Origin: JARBUG01 sp035628915
GTDB taxonomy: Bacteria; Bacillota; Sulfobacillia; Symbiobacteriales; Symbiobacteriaceae
NCBI GenBank assembly: GCA_035628915.1
Contig: DASPIW010000048.1
Location: 205,174-269,173 of the forward strand
DNA length: 64,000 nt
Reading direction: 5' to 3'
Part shown: piece by piece, positions 31,630 to 39,807 of the stretch
How the letters are laid out: the number at the start of each line of letters is the position of its first letter
Numbering within the stretch: the stretch's first letter is position 1
Made by a program: the position numbers and the translations under genes
The notes under the pieces: generated by a model
The model's database searches: none
Told to the model about the DNA's origin: nothing
Seen by the model: the letters and a program-made list of their open reading frames with translations, nothing else

Positions 31630-31701
31630 GGGACGGAGTAAGGGAGAGTCCCGCCCAGCGATGCTGTCTTGCACAGCACCGCCGGGCGGGTTTTGGTTTT
31701 T
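31630..31701 (+). promoter_or_regulatory. Attenuator-like leader of glpD
   Basis: The downstream hairpin has CCCGCCC (31650-31656) pairing with GGGCGGG (31684-31690), an inner stem TGCTGT/ACAGCA, and the T-run TTTTGGTTTTT, so it is a typical terminator. An upstream hairpin, GGGAC (31630-31634) with GTCCC (31648-31652), shares three bases with the terminator arm, so the two cannot fully coexist. Bacillus glpD is controlled by GlpP antitermination at such a leader; a GlpP-like mechanism here is inference. Confidence 0.7.
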
Positions 31702-31728
31702 ACTAAAGAGGGTGGGGGGGCCGCCTAC

Positions 31729-33324
31729 ATGAGCAGTCGTGCAGCCATGCAGGCCCGATGCAGCGAAGTGACCCGATACGATCTGTTGATCATCGGCGGC
31801 GGAATTACCGGGTGCGGCGTGGCCTATGAGGCGGCGGCGCGGGGCGCCCGCGTGCTGCTCCTGGAAAGCCGGGACTTCGCGTTCGGCACCAGCAGCCGTT
31901 CGACCAAGCTAATCCACGGGGGCATCCGCTACCTGAAGCATGCGGATTTCAGGCTCGTCCGTGAAGGGGTCCACGAGCGGCAGAATCTGATCGCAGCGGC
32001 TCCGCATCTGGTGCATCCGGTGCGGTTTGTGTATCCGGTCCACCCGGGCGACCCGGACCCGCTCTTCCTGCTCCGGTGCGGGCTGATTCTCTACGACCTG
32101 TTTGCCGGCGCGCAGAACTTGCTCAAGCATCAGGTACTGGGACCCCGCGCCCTTTGTGAAGAGGAGCCCCTGATCCGGGCGGAGGGCTTGACGGGCGGAG
32201 CGCTGTACGCCGACTGCCTGACCGACGATGCCCGCCTGACCATCGAAGTTGCAAAAGCGGCCGCTCAGGCGGGGGCGGTTCTGCTCAACTACACTGCGGT
32301 GGCCCGCTTCCTTTACGATGAGGCCGGGCGCACAGAGGGCGTCGAGGCGGCAGATCAGCTGACGGGTGAGACTTGCACGTTTAGAGCCGGTGCGATTCTG
32401 AACGCCGCCGGCCCCTGGGCGGACCAGATTCGCCAGTTGGATGAACCGGGCTGCCGTCCGGTGCTGCGGCCCACCAAGGGCGCCCACCTGACCGTGCCGC
32501 ACGGGCGGCTGCCCATCCAGCGCCCGGTTGTCATGCACGGCACCGACCGGCGCATGATGTTCGCCGTCCCCCGCGACGGCTTTACCTACCTGGGCACCAC
32601 GGACACCGACTGCAAAGATGACCCGGGCGCCGTCCGCTGCGACCGGGCAGACGTGGCCTACATACTGGATGCGGCCAACCTGATCTTCCCGACCGCCCGC
32701 CTGACGGAAATGGATGTCGTGTCGACCTGGGCAGGTCTGCGGTCGCTGGCTGCCACGTCAGAGACGGCCGGCCCGAGCCAGGTCTCCCGGGACTACAAGC
32801 TGCACAGGTCGCGTTCGGGTCTCTTTTCCGTGGCCGGCGGCAAGCTGACGGCGTTCCAGGCCATGGCACGCTCCATCGTCCGCCAGGTGCTGCCCGGGGC
32901 GCCGCAGCACGACGTTCAGCTGGTGCTGGCCGGTGCCGCCCCGGCGCCCGGTGCTGCCGAGGCCGGGGCCCTCGGACGCGAGTATGGGCTCGGGGCCGCC
33001 GAGGTGCTTGAGCTATGGTCGCGCCACGGCGCCCAGACGGAAGAGGTGCTCAAGTACTTGCCCCCGGACTTCTTGGGTGGACGGGTTCCCATGCTGGCCG
33101 CCGAGGCTGCCTATGCCGCGGAGCACGAATTCGCCGCCACCCTGACCGATGCGCTTCACCGGCGGACTGCTCAGCTGCTCTTCAGCCGGGACCACGGACT
33201 GGACGCCGCTCCGGCTGCCGCTGCGGCCATGGGCGCCCATCTGGGCTGGACAGAGGCGGAACAGGCAGCTCAGGTGGCGACGTACCGGCAGGAGGCCGAG
33301 CAGATGATGGCCTGGCGTCGCTAG
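31729..33324 (+). CDS. glpD: Aerobic-type glycerol-3-phosphate dehydrogenase
   Basis: A 531-residue FAD enzyme oxidising glycerol-3-phosphate to dihydroxyacetone phosphate at the membrane. The FAD motif DLLIIGGGITGCGVAYEAAA, the GlpD signatures SSRSTKLIHGGIRYL and STWAGLRSLA, and the C-terminal domain are all present at usual length. The ATG at 31729 follows GGTGGGGGG; the frame extends upstream through the terminator hairpin but that part is leader. No glpF or glpK is adjacent. It converges on the glycosidase gene with a 1-nt gap. Confidence 0.93.
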   Translation: MSSRAAMQARCSEVTRYDLLIIGGGITGCGVAYEAAARGARVLLLESRDFAFGTSSRSTKLIHGGIRYLKHADFRLVREGVHERQNLIAAAPHLVHPVRFVYPVHPGDPDPLFLLRCGLILYDLFAGAQNLLKHQVLGPRALCEEEPLIRAEGLTGGALYADCLTDDARLTIEVAKAAAQAGAVLLNYTAVARFLYDEAGRTEGVEAADQLTGETCTFRAGAILNAAGPWADQIRQLDEPGCRPVLRPTKGAHLTVPHGRLPIQRPVVMHGTDRRMMFAVPRDGFTYLGTTDTDCKDDPGAVRCDRADVAYILDAANLIFPTARLTEMDVVSTWAGLRSLAATSETAGPSQVSRDYKLHRSRSGLFSVAGGKLTAFQAMARSIVRQVLPGAPQHDVQLVLAGAAPAPGAAEAGALGREYGLGAAEVLELWSRHGAQTEEVLKYLPPDFLGGRVPMLAAEAAYAAEHEFAATLTDALHRRTAQLLFSRDHGLDAAPAAAAAMGAHLGWTEAEQAAQVATYRQEAEQMMAWRR

Positions 33325-33325
33325 C

Positions 33326-34813
33326 CTAGTGCGGTGCCGCCGGGAGCCGGTTGGTCCTGGCTACATCCTGCAGGAAGCGGGCGCTCTGCTTGGGCGTCCG
33401 TTTCTGCGTCTTCGTGTCAACGTGGACGATGCCGAACTTCTGCGTGTAGCCGAGGCTCCATTCGAAGTTGTCCAGGAAGCTCCAGGCGAAATAGCCCTTC
33501 AGATTTACCCCGTCGCTGATCGCCTTGTGGCAGGCGGCAAGGTGCCCGCGGTAATACTCGACCCGCTTCGGATCAGCCACTTCACCGGCCTCGCTGACCG
33601 CATCGTTGTAGGCTGCACCATTTTCCGTTATGTACAGGGGAATATCGCCCCAGTCCTGCTTCATGCGCGTCAGCACGTCATAGAGGCCCTGGGGATAGAC
33701 CTCCCACTTCATCGTCGTCATCGGCTCTTTGGCGTCGACCGTGCCAAAATCCAGGAACGGACTGCGGGCTTCAAAGGCCGTCTCGGGGTGGTAGTAATTG
33801 AGGCCCAGCCAGTCAATCTTCTCCCCGATGACCGCCGCATCATCCGGGCGGACGTAATCCATGGGGTCGTACCGCTTCCGGTACTCCGCCAGCATATCGG
33901 CGGGGTAGGCGCCTTTGAAGACGGCGTCGGCAAACCAGCGGTTCTGCATGCCGTTCCGGCGCCGGGCGGCGGCAACATCGGCCGCACTCTTCGAGCGAGG
34001 GTAGATGGGCCACATGTCAAGGACGATGCCAATCGCTGCTCCTCGGGGCGCCGCAGCCCGGAACGCCCGCACCGCCTGGCCGTGGGCCAGCATGGTGTTG
34101 TGCGCCGCCCGGAGCGTCTGCTTCCAGTCTTGCACCGCCGGCGGATGGACTCCCCAGAGATGGCCGCAGAAGGCGACTTCCGCCGGCTCGTTGATGGTGC
34201 ACCAGAACGGCACCTGGTCACCCAGAGCCCGGAAGACGATGTCGCCATACTCGGCGAACCTCTCCGCCGTGTCCCGGTTCTGCCACCCGCCCTGGTCCAT
34301 CAGCGCCTGGGGCAGGTCCCAGTGGTAGAGTGTGGCGCTTGGTGTGATCCCCCGCGTGTGCATGCCCTCAATCAGCCGCTTATAAAAGTCGAGCCCCTTC
34401 GGGTTGACGGCGCCGGTGCCGGCGGGCTGAATGCGGGTCCAGGCGATGGAGAACCGGTACGCCGTCAAGCCAAGAGCGGTGATCAGGTCGAGGTCCTGCT
34501 CCCAGCGGTGGTAGTGGTCACAGGCGACATCGCCGCTGGAGCCGTCGGCAATCCGGCCGGGCGTATGGCTGAACCGGTCCCAGATCGATTCGCCCTTGCC
34601 GTCTTCGTTCCAGGCGCCTTCCACTTGATAGGCGGACGTGGCGGCTCCCCACAGGAAGCCCTCAGGGAAGGTGAGGGGAGCGGGGGCGGCCGCCGGACCA
34701 TCCGCCTTGAGCGCCGGCCGTGAGCACCCGTGAAACAGCCCCCCGGCGGCCATAGCCGCAGCGGCGGTTCCAGCCAGCCGTAGGAACTGGCGGCGTGATT
34801 GCATTGCGATCAT
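33326..34813 (-). CDS. Tat-exported GH1 beta-glucosidase
   Basis: A 495-residue glycoside hydrolase family 1 enzyme. The N-terminus carries the twin-arginine motif SRRQFLRLAG, an Ala-rich core and FHGC, a possible lipobox cysteine. The catalytic domain begins near residue 48 (FPEGFLWGAATSAYQVEGAW). The acid/base glutamate is in TINEPAE and the nucleophile in YITENGAAY, so it should be active on beta-glucosides or galactosides. Export is unusual, as most GH1 enzymes are cytoplasmic. The ATG follows GGGAGGG. Two perfect palindromes upstream (34837-34850 and 34921-34934) look like LacI/CcpA-family operators, implying sugar-dependent repression. Confidence 0.92.
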   Translation of the reverse strand: MIAMQSRRQFLRLAGTAAAAMAAGGLFHGCSRPALKADGPAAAPAPLTFPEGFLWGAATSAYQVEGAWNEDGKGESIWDRFSHTPGRIADGSSGDVACDHYHRWEQDLDLITALGLTAYRFSIAWTRIQPAGTGAVNPKGLDFYKRLIEGMHTRGITPSATLYHWDLPQALMDQGGWQNRDTAERFAEYGDIVFRALGDQVPFWCTINEPAEVAFCGHLWGVHPPAVQDWKQTLRAAHNTMLAHGQAVRAFRAAAPRGAAIGIVLDMWPIYPRSKSAADVAAARRRNGMQNRWFADAVFKGAYPADMLAEYRKRYDPMDYVRPDDAAVIGEKIDWLGLNYYHPETAFEARSPFLDFGTVDAKEPMTTMKWEVYPQGLYDVLTRMKQDWGDIPLYITENGAAYNDAVSEAGEVADPKRVEYYRGHLAACHKAISDGVNLKGYFAWSFLDNFEWSLGYTQKFGIVHVDTKTQKRTPKQSARFLQDVARTNRLPAAPH

Positions 34814-34836
34814 GTAGATCCCTCCCGTCTAGTCTG

Positions 34837-34850
34837 CGGAAACGTTTCCG
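34837..34850. promoter_or_regulatory. LacI/CcpA-type operator palindrome
   Basis: CGGAAACGTTTCCG is a perfect 14-bp palindrome with the central CG and AAACGTTT core typical of LacI-family operators. It lies 24 bp upstream of the glycosidase start. Confidence 0.75.
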
Positions 34851-34920
34851 GAAGTCAGCGCGCTGAAACACGCCCGAGGCGTCAACGACGGCCCTATAGC
34901 CCGTTCAATCAGCTCTTTTC

Positions 34921-34934
34921 CGAAAACGTTTTCG
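34921..34934. promoter_or_regulatory. Second LacI-type operator palindrome
   Basis: CGAAAACGTTTTCG is a perfect 14-bp palindrome, 84 bp (centre to centre, about eight helical turns) from the first. The spacing would permit repression by looping. Confidence 0.72.
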
Positions 34935-35002
34935 TCCCGGTCTAGAGGAACTCCTGCTGCTGGCAGAAGTTTTGCTCGGAGGGAAGAAGACACATTAACC
35001 GC

Positions 35003-35023
35003 GGAGGCAGTAAGAATGCCTCC
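35003..35023 (-). terminator. Terminator of the purine nucleoside phosphorylase gene
   Basis: GGAGGCA and TGCCTCC form a hairpin just downstream of the minus-strand stop at 35031. Confidence 0.55.
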
Positions 35024-35030
35024 AAAATGC

Positions 35031-35852
35031 TTAGAGCTTCTCCACCACGCCCTTGATCAACTTTTGGAACCGTGGCTTGGTCCGGTTCGCCGTCTCCACC
35101 ACCTGCTCATGGGTCAGGTGAATCGGCGCATCCGGCAAGGCCATGTCGCTGATACATGCAATGCCCAGCACCTGCATGCCCATGTGGGCGGCAGTCACCA
35201 CTTCCGGCACCGTCGACATGCCCACGGCGTCGCTGCCCAGAGCCCGGAGCATCCGCAGCTCGGCGCTGGTGTTATAGCACGGCCCGGAGATGGGGGAGTA
35301 AACGCCCGTGCGCAGCACAAAGCCCAGGCCGGCGGCTACTTCGGCCGCCAATGCCCGCAGGGCCGGCGTATAGGCGCCCACCATGGCCGGGAACCGCGGC
35401 CCCAGGCGATCCTCATTCGGCCCGCGCAGAGGATCCTCACCCATCATGTTGATATGGTCGACGATCAGCATCAAATCCCCGGCGGCAAACTCCGGATTCA
35501 GCCCGCCGCAAGCGCAGGTCACGACGAGCGTTTCGCACCCGAGCGCTTTGAGCACACGGGTGGGGAAAGTCACCTGCTGCATGGTGTACCCTTCGTAATA
35601 ATGAACCCGGCCCTGCATGGCGACCACCTGCTGCCCCCGCAGGGTACCGATCACCAACTGCCCGGCATGCCCGGACACGGTGCTGACGGGAAAATGCGGA
35701 ATCTCCCCGTACGGAATTCGGACAGCCCCCTCAATCTGATCGGCCAGATCGCCAAGGCCCGAGCCCAAAATGAGGCCGACGGAAGGCGACACGGCCGTAC
35801 GCGCCGCAACCGCCGCCCGTGCCTCTTCCATGCGCGTGAGCAGGTCAGACAA
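35031..35852 (-). CDS. punA: Purine nucleoside phosphorylase (class II, trimeric type)
   Basis: A 273-residue enzyme splitting inosine or guanosine with phosphate. Family blocks are LILGSGLGDLADQIEG (phosphate-binding Gly-Ser), GRVHYYEGYTMQQVTFP, VTCACGGLNPEFAAGDLMLI and SDAVGMSTVPEVVTAAHMGM. The length equals the low-molecular-mass PNP family when the TTG at 35852 is used as start; it lies 6 nt after GAGGTG, whereas ATG at 35900 lacks a ribosome binding site. MTA phosphorylase is related, but the motifs favour PNP. It appears monocistronic. Confidence 0.87.
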   Translation of the reverse strand: MSDLLTRMEEARAAVAARTAVSPSVGLILGSGLGDLADQIEGAVRIPYGEIPHFPVSTVSGHAGQLVIGTLRGQQVVAMQGRVHYYEGYTMQQVTFPTRVLKALGCETLVVTCACGGLNPEFAAGDLMLIVDHINMMGEDPLRGPNEDRLGPRFPAMVGAYTPALRALAAEVAAGLGFVLRTGVYSPISGPCYNTSAELRMLRALGSDAVGMSTVPEVVTAAHMGMQVLGIACISDMALPDAPIHLTHEQVVETANRTKPRFQKLIKGVVEKL

Positions 35853-36199
35853 CGTGAGCACCTCGCTTGCAACATAATCCCGGAACTCCAAACATAGCAC
35901 ATGCGTGATTCAGATTCGGTATGCTCCTCCCGCTTCCTGCTCATACGTGGAGGTGACCTTGCGCGGCTCCACCTCTTGAAAAAGATTCCAGTCTATAATA
36001 CACTTAGCTCAAGGGTTTTCCAGATTCTTCCCGAGGGGGTGCTTCTGTATATCTCTCTAACAAAGTTTTGCCAGGCGGAAGGAAACGGCGGTACCTGACG
36101 ACGAAATACCCGACATTCTGGGTCAGGGCTCGCACTGGTGGCGTGGGCGCATACTAAGACGGCGACATAGGGGCATCACTGCGAAGGAGGCGATGGTAC
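35853..36199. other. Intergenic region upstream of the pfkA cluster
   Basis: The 347-bp gap has no supported gene. It contains a perfect TATAAT (35994-35999) with no good -35 at 16-18 bp, a short inverted repeat GTGGAG/CTCCAC near 35950, and a long potential leader (about 190 nt) to the gene at 36200. I recognise no riboswitch family in it. Confidence 0.4.
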
Positions 36200-36415
36200 G
36201 TGTGGCAGGTCATTTACATCGCTCCGAACAAACAGGCGGCTGAGCAGTTAAGAGACGCGCTCTCACGGGAGGGCATCCTGGTCAGCCTGAGGGCCACCGG
36301 TGTCTCCACCAACGGCGGGAACACCCACGTGGAACTCCTCGTTCCTCAGGGGGAAGCGCGGGAAGCACACGAGATTTTGAACGAGGCATTGGGGCGCACT
36401 CGTTTTAAGAAGTAA
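36200..36415 (+). CDS. Small conserved protein upstream of pfkA (DUF2007-like)
   Basis: A 71-residue protein (MWQVIYIAPNKQAAEQLRDA, then VELLVPQGEAREAHEILNEA) with a ferredoxin-like beta-alpha-beta pattern similar to small putative signal-transducing proteins. From memory, similar proteins sit next to pfkA in other clostridia-like genomes and are sometimes mislabelled glutamate decarboxylase; nothing here suggests that activity. The GTG follows GAAGGAGG. It lies 25 nt before pfkA in the same operon. Confidence 0.78.
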   Translation: MWQVIYIAPNKQAAEQLRDALSREGILVSLRATGVSTNGGNTHVELLVPQGEAREAHEILNEALGRTRFKK

Positions 36416-36440
36416 CCACTGTAGTTAGGAGTCGACGCAA

Positions 36441-37403
36441 GTGTTAAAGAAGATCGGTGTTTTGACATCCGGCGGCGACGCGCCGGGTATGAACGCAGCG
36501 ATTCGCGCTGTCACCCGCAGGGCGATCACGCTGGGCATGGAGGTTATCGGAGTCCGGCGGGGCTACGCCGGACTCATTTCCGGCGATTTTGTTCCGCTCA
36601 CGGTAAGTTCGGTCGGTGATATCATCACCCGGGGCGGCACCATCTTGCAGACGGCCCGCAGCGAGCGCATGAAGGAGCCCGCCGGCCAGGCGGAGGCCCT
36701 GGCGCAGGCCCGGTCCGCCGGCATGGAGGGTCTGGTCGTTATCGGCGGCGACGGCTCGTTCAAGGGTGCCCACAAACTGACCAACCAGGGGCTGCCGTGC
36801 ATCGGCGTTCCTGGCACGATCGACAACGACATCTACGGCACTGACAAAACCATTGGTTTCGACACCGCCGTCAACACCTGCCTGGACGCCATGCGCAAAA
36901 TTCGCGACACCGCCACCTCTCACGACCGGACCTTTGTGCTGGAAGTGATGGGCCGCGACAGTGGCTGGATCGCCCTGGCCGCCGGTCTCGCCGGTGGCGC
37001 CGAGTCGATTCTGATCCCGGAAAACCGGGTCAGCATGGACGAAGTGGTTACCCGGCTTCAGCGTGGCGCAGAGCGGGGCAAGCGGCATTCATTGATTGTG
37101 GTGGCCGAAGGCGTCGGCAGCGGGTTCAAGATTGGTGAGGAGATCATGAAAGCGACCGGTTTCGACACCAGGGTGACGGTGCTGGGCCACATTCAGCGCG
37201 GGGGCTCGCCGACGGCGATTGACGCCATGCTCGCCAGCCGTCTCGGTGCGAAAGCGGCCGAGCTATTGTATGAAGGCCAGGGCGGACTCTTCGTCGGCGT
37301 ACTGGCGGGTGAACTCGTTACGCAGCCTCTGGAGAACGTGTTCGATAAAAGCAAGGGTGTCTCCCGGGAACTGGTAGACCTGGCTGAGACGTTGTCGATT
37401 TAG
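36441..37403 (+). CDS. pfkA: ATP-dependent 6-phosphofructokinase
   Basis: A 320-residue bacterial PfkA, catalysing the committed step of glycolysis. Motifs are GVLTSGGDAPGMNAAIRAV, GGDGS, the catalytic GTIDNDI with fructose-phosphate site MGRDSGWIAL, and GHIQRGGSPTA. Length is normal. The GTG follows GGAGTCGACG. It forms a glycolytic operon with pyk 26 nt downstream, as in Bacillus. Confidence 0.95.
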   Translation: MLKKIGVLTSGGDAPGMNAAIRAVTRRAITLGMEVIGVRRGYAGLISGDFVPLTVSSVGDIITRGGTILQTARSERMKEPAGQAEALAQARSAGMEGLVVIGGDGSFKGAHKLTNQGLPCIGVPGTIDNDIYGTDKTIGFDTAVNTCLDAMRKIRDTATSHDRTFVLEVMGRDSGWIALAAGLAGGAESILIPENRVSMDEVVTRLQRGAERGKRHSLIVVAEGVGSGFKIGEEIMKATGFDTRVTVLGHIQRGGSPTAIDAMLASRLGAKAAELLYEGQGGLFVGVLAGELVTQPLENVFDKSKGVSRELVDLAETLSI

Positions 37404-37429
37404 AGTGTAAGCAAAGGGGTACGAAAGGT

Positions 37430-39181
37430 ATGCGCAGGACGAAGATCGTGGCGACGGTAGGGCCGGCCAGTGACAAGCCGGAAGTCCTGGTCAAGCTGCT
37501 GCAGGCGGGGGTTAACGTTTTCCGTCTCAACTTCAGCCACGGCACCCAGGAGGAGCACCAGCGGCGCATTGAGTTGATTCGGGAAGTGGGCCGGGGCGTC
37601 GGCCGTCCGGTCGCGATCATGATCGACCTCAAGGGGCCCGAGATCCGCATCGGCACATTTGAGAACGGGAAAATCGCCTTGAAAGAGGGCGACCCCTTCA
37701 CGTTGACCACCGTGCAGACGGTCGGCAACCAACAGAGAGTCTGGGTGCAGTACCCGGACATTACGAAGGATGTGCCGCCCGGCGGCTACCTGCTCCTGGA
37801 CGATGGCAACATCACCTTACAGGCTTTCGACGTGACCGAGACCGAAATCAAAACCAAAGTCATCGTTGGCGGGCCCCTCTCCGACCGCAAGAAAATCAAC
37901 CTGCCCGGTGTCAAAGTCAGTCTGCCCCCACTGGCCGACAAGGATATTGCTGATATCCGGTTTGGTGTGCGGCACAACGTGGATTTCATCGCCGGCTCCT
38001 TCATCCGCAAAGCGGGCGATGTGCTGGAAATCCGGCGGGTCATTGAAGAAGCCGGCGGCCATCAGCACATCATCTCCAAAGTTGAGAGCCAGGAAGGGTT
38101 CGACGAGCTGGAATCGATCCTGCAGGTATCCGACGGCCTGATGGTCGCCCGCGGCGACCTGGGCGTCGAAGTGCCAACCGAAGAAGTTCCCCTCATGCAA
38201 AAGTGGATGATTGAGCGCTGCAATCTGATGGGTAAGCCGGTCATTACCGCCACCCAGATGCTCGAGTCGATGGTGACCAAACCCCGGCCCACCCGGGCTG
38301 AAGCCTCCGATGTGGCCAACGCCATCATGGACGGCACGGACGCCATTATGCTCTCCGGCGAGACCGCCGCTGGACAGTACCCCGTTGAGGCCGTCAAAAC
38401 CATGCATACCATCGCCCAGCGGACCGAGAACGCCCTCGACTACGAGGGTATCCTCAGCAAAAAGCGCCGCGCAGGGCATCTCGATACGGTCACCGAGGCG
38501 ATCTCTCACGCCACCGTTACCACCGCCGCCGACCTGGGCGCTGCGGCCATCGTGTCGGCCACCCGGTCCGGTTTCACCGCCCGCATGGTCTCGAAGTTCC
38601 GGCCGTCCTGCCCCATTATCGCCGTCACGTCCGACCGGGCCGTGGCGCGCAAGCTGCAGTTGGTCTGGGGCGTCACCACCGTCATCAAGGACGAATCGCA
38701 CGACACGGACTCCTTGATTGACCGGGCCGTGGAAGGCGCCCTGGAGTCCGGCATCGTCAAGAACGGTGACCTGGTGGTGATCACGGGCGGCATCCCCGTT
38801 GGGGTGCAGGGCTCCACCAACCTGATCAAGGTCCATACCGTGGCCGATATCCTGGTCAAGGGCACCGGCATCGGCCGGACTCCGGTGACAGGCCGGGTCC
38901 GGGTCGTCTTCAGCGAAGCCGACCTGGGCGAGGTACTGGACGGCGACATTCTGGTCACCCGGTCCACCGACATCGAGTCTATTCCGGCCATGGAAAGGTG
39001 CGGCGGCATCATTACGGAGGAAGGCGGCCTGACGTCGCATGCGGCGGTGGTCGGGCTCTCGCTGGGCAAACCCGTCATCGTCGGCGCCAAGGGCGCCACG
39101 AACCGCATCATGGACGGGACGATTGTCACGCTGGACGTACAGCACGGCATCGTCCTGCGTGGCAAGGCGACGGTGCGCTAG
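37430..39181 (+). CDS. pyk: Pyruvate kinase with C-terminal PEP-utiliser-like extension
   Basis: A 583-residue enzyme making pyruvate and ATP from PEP. The barrel starts RRTKIVATVGPASDKPEVLV; the active-site blocks IISKVESQEGFDELE and MVARGDLGVEVP and the substrate motif TATQMLESM are intact. Beyond the usual about 475 residues there is an extra domain (about 495-583) with GGLTSHAAVVG, like the swivelling phosphohistidine domain of PEP synthase, as in Bacillus/Geobacillus pyruvate kinase. The ATG lies close after GAAAGGT. It follows pfkA and precedes a thioesterase by 2 nt. Confidence 0.95.
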   Translation: MRRTKIVATVGPASDKPEVLVKLLQAGVNVFRLNFSHGTQEEHQRRIELIREVGRGVGRPVAIMIDLKGPEIRIGTFENGKIALKEGDPFTLTTVQTVGNQQRVWVQYPDITKDVPPGGYLLLDDGNITLQAFDVTETEIKTKVIVGGPLSDRKKINLPGVKVSLPPLADKDIADIRFGVRHNVDFIAGSFIRKAGDVLEIRRVIEEAGGHQHIISKVESQEGFDELESILQVSDGLMVARGDLGVEVPTEEVPLMQKWMIERCNLMGKPVITATQMLESMVTKPRPTRAEASDVANAIMDGTDAIMLSGETAAGQYPVEAVKTMHTIAQRTENALDYEGILSKKRRAGHLDTVTEAISHATVTTAADLGAAAIVSATRSGFTARMVSKFRPSCPIIAVTSDRAVARKLQLVWGVTTVIKDESHDTDSLIDRAVEGALESGIVKNGDLVVITGGIPVGVQGSTNLIKVHTVADILVKGTGIGRTPVTGRVRVVFSEADLGEVLDGDILVTRSTDIESIPAMERCGGIITEEGGLTSHAAVVGLSLGKPVIVGAKGATNRIMDGTIVTLDVQHGIVLRGKATVR

Positions 39182-39183
39182 CC

Positions 39184-39588
39184 ATGGCCAAAGTCCTATC
39201 AACCATTCGCGTCCGCTACGCCGACACCGATGCCATGGGCGTCGTCTATCACGCCAACTACCTGGTCTGGTTCGAAGTGGGACGGGGCGACTTCATGCGG
39301 GAAGTCGGGATTCCGTATACCGAGTTTGAGAAGCGGGGCATTTTTGTGCCCGTCATTGAGGCTCACCTCCATTACAAAGCATCAGGCCGCTACGATGAAG
39401 TGTTGACCGTGGAGACGACCGTGGCCGAGCTGAGCGCGGCGAAAGTCAAGTTCGGCTACCGAATCATGCGGGATGCCGACCTGCTATGCGAAGGCTACAC
39501 CGTCCATGGGTTCGTCGCAGGCGGGCGGCCTGTTGCGCTGCCAAAGGCGGCGCCCGACCTGTACGAAGGGCTGCGCGTACATCTGTAA
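39184..39588 (+). CDS. YbgC/4HBT-type acyl-CoA thioesterase
   Basis: A 134-residue hot-dog-fold protein. The catalytic signature VRYADTDAMGVVYHANYLVW carries the aspartate of 4-hydroxybenzoyl-CoA thioesterases, and EAHLHYKASGRYDEVLTVET is typical of the fold. It hydrolyses an acyl-CoA of unknown identity. The ATG is 3 nt after the pyk stop with no separate ribosome binding site, so translation is probably coupled. A clear terminator ends the pfkA-pyk-thioesterase operon. Confidence 0.88.
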   Translation: MAKVLSTIRVRYADTDAMGVVYHANYLVWFEVGRGDFMREVGIPYTEFEKRGIFVPVIEAHLHYKASGRYDEVLTVETTVAELSAAKVKFGYRIMRDADLLCEGYTVHGFVAGGRPVALPKAAPDLYEGLRVHL

Positions 39589-39596
39589 AGTCATGG

Positions 39597-39626
39597 AAGT
39601 CCCGAACACCCACCGGTTCGGGACTT
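39597..39626 (+). terminator. Terminator of the pfkA-pyk operon
   Basis: AAGTCCCGAAC (39597-39607) pairs with GTTCGGGACTT (39616-39626), followed by TCGTCTATC. Confidence 0.8.
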
Positions 39627-39807
39627 TCGTCTATCCTCACCGCCTTTTGGTGCATTCGCAGCCGTACTCGCCCCCTGCGCGGGGACGTCTGAAGTTACAG
39701 GAAGTGTGTGACCGCCGTCACTACCGCAGGGTCTAGATTGGTCAATAATGAACGGGACAGACTAAATAGTATGCCGCCCTTACACGGGCCTCGGGAGGAA
39801 CAGCAGA

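Noticed and set aside
31449..31728. T-box or glycine riboswitch upstream of glpD
   Set aside because: No T-box sequence or glycine aptamer core; a simple two-hairpin attenuator fits better.
33329..34723. Plus-strand frame opposite the GH1 gene
   Set aside because: The minus strand has an intact GH1 protein with signal peptide; the plus frame lacks family features.
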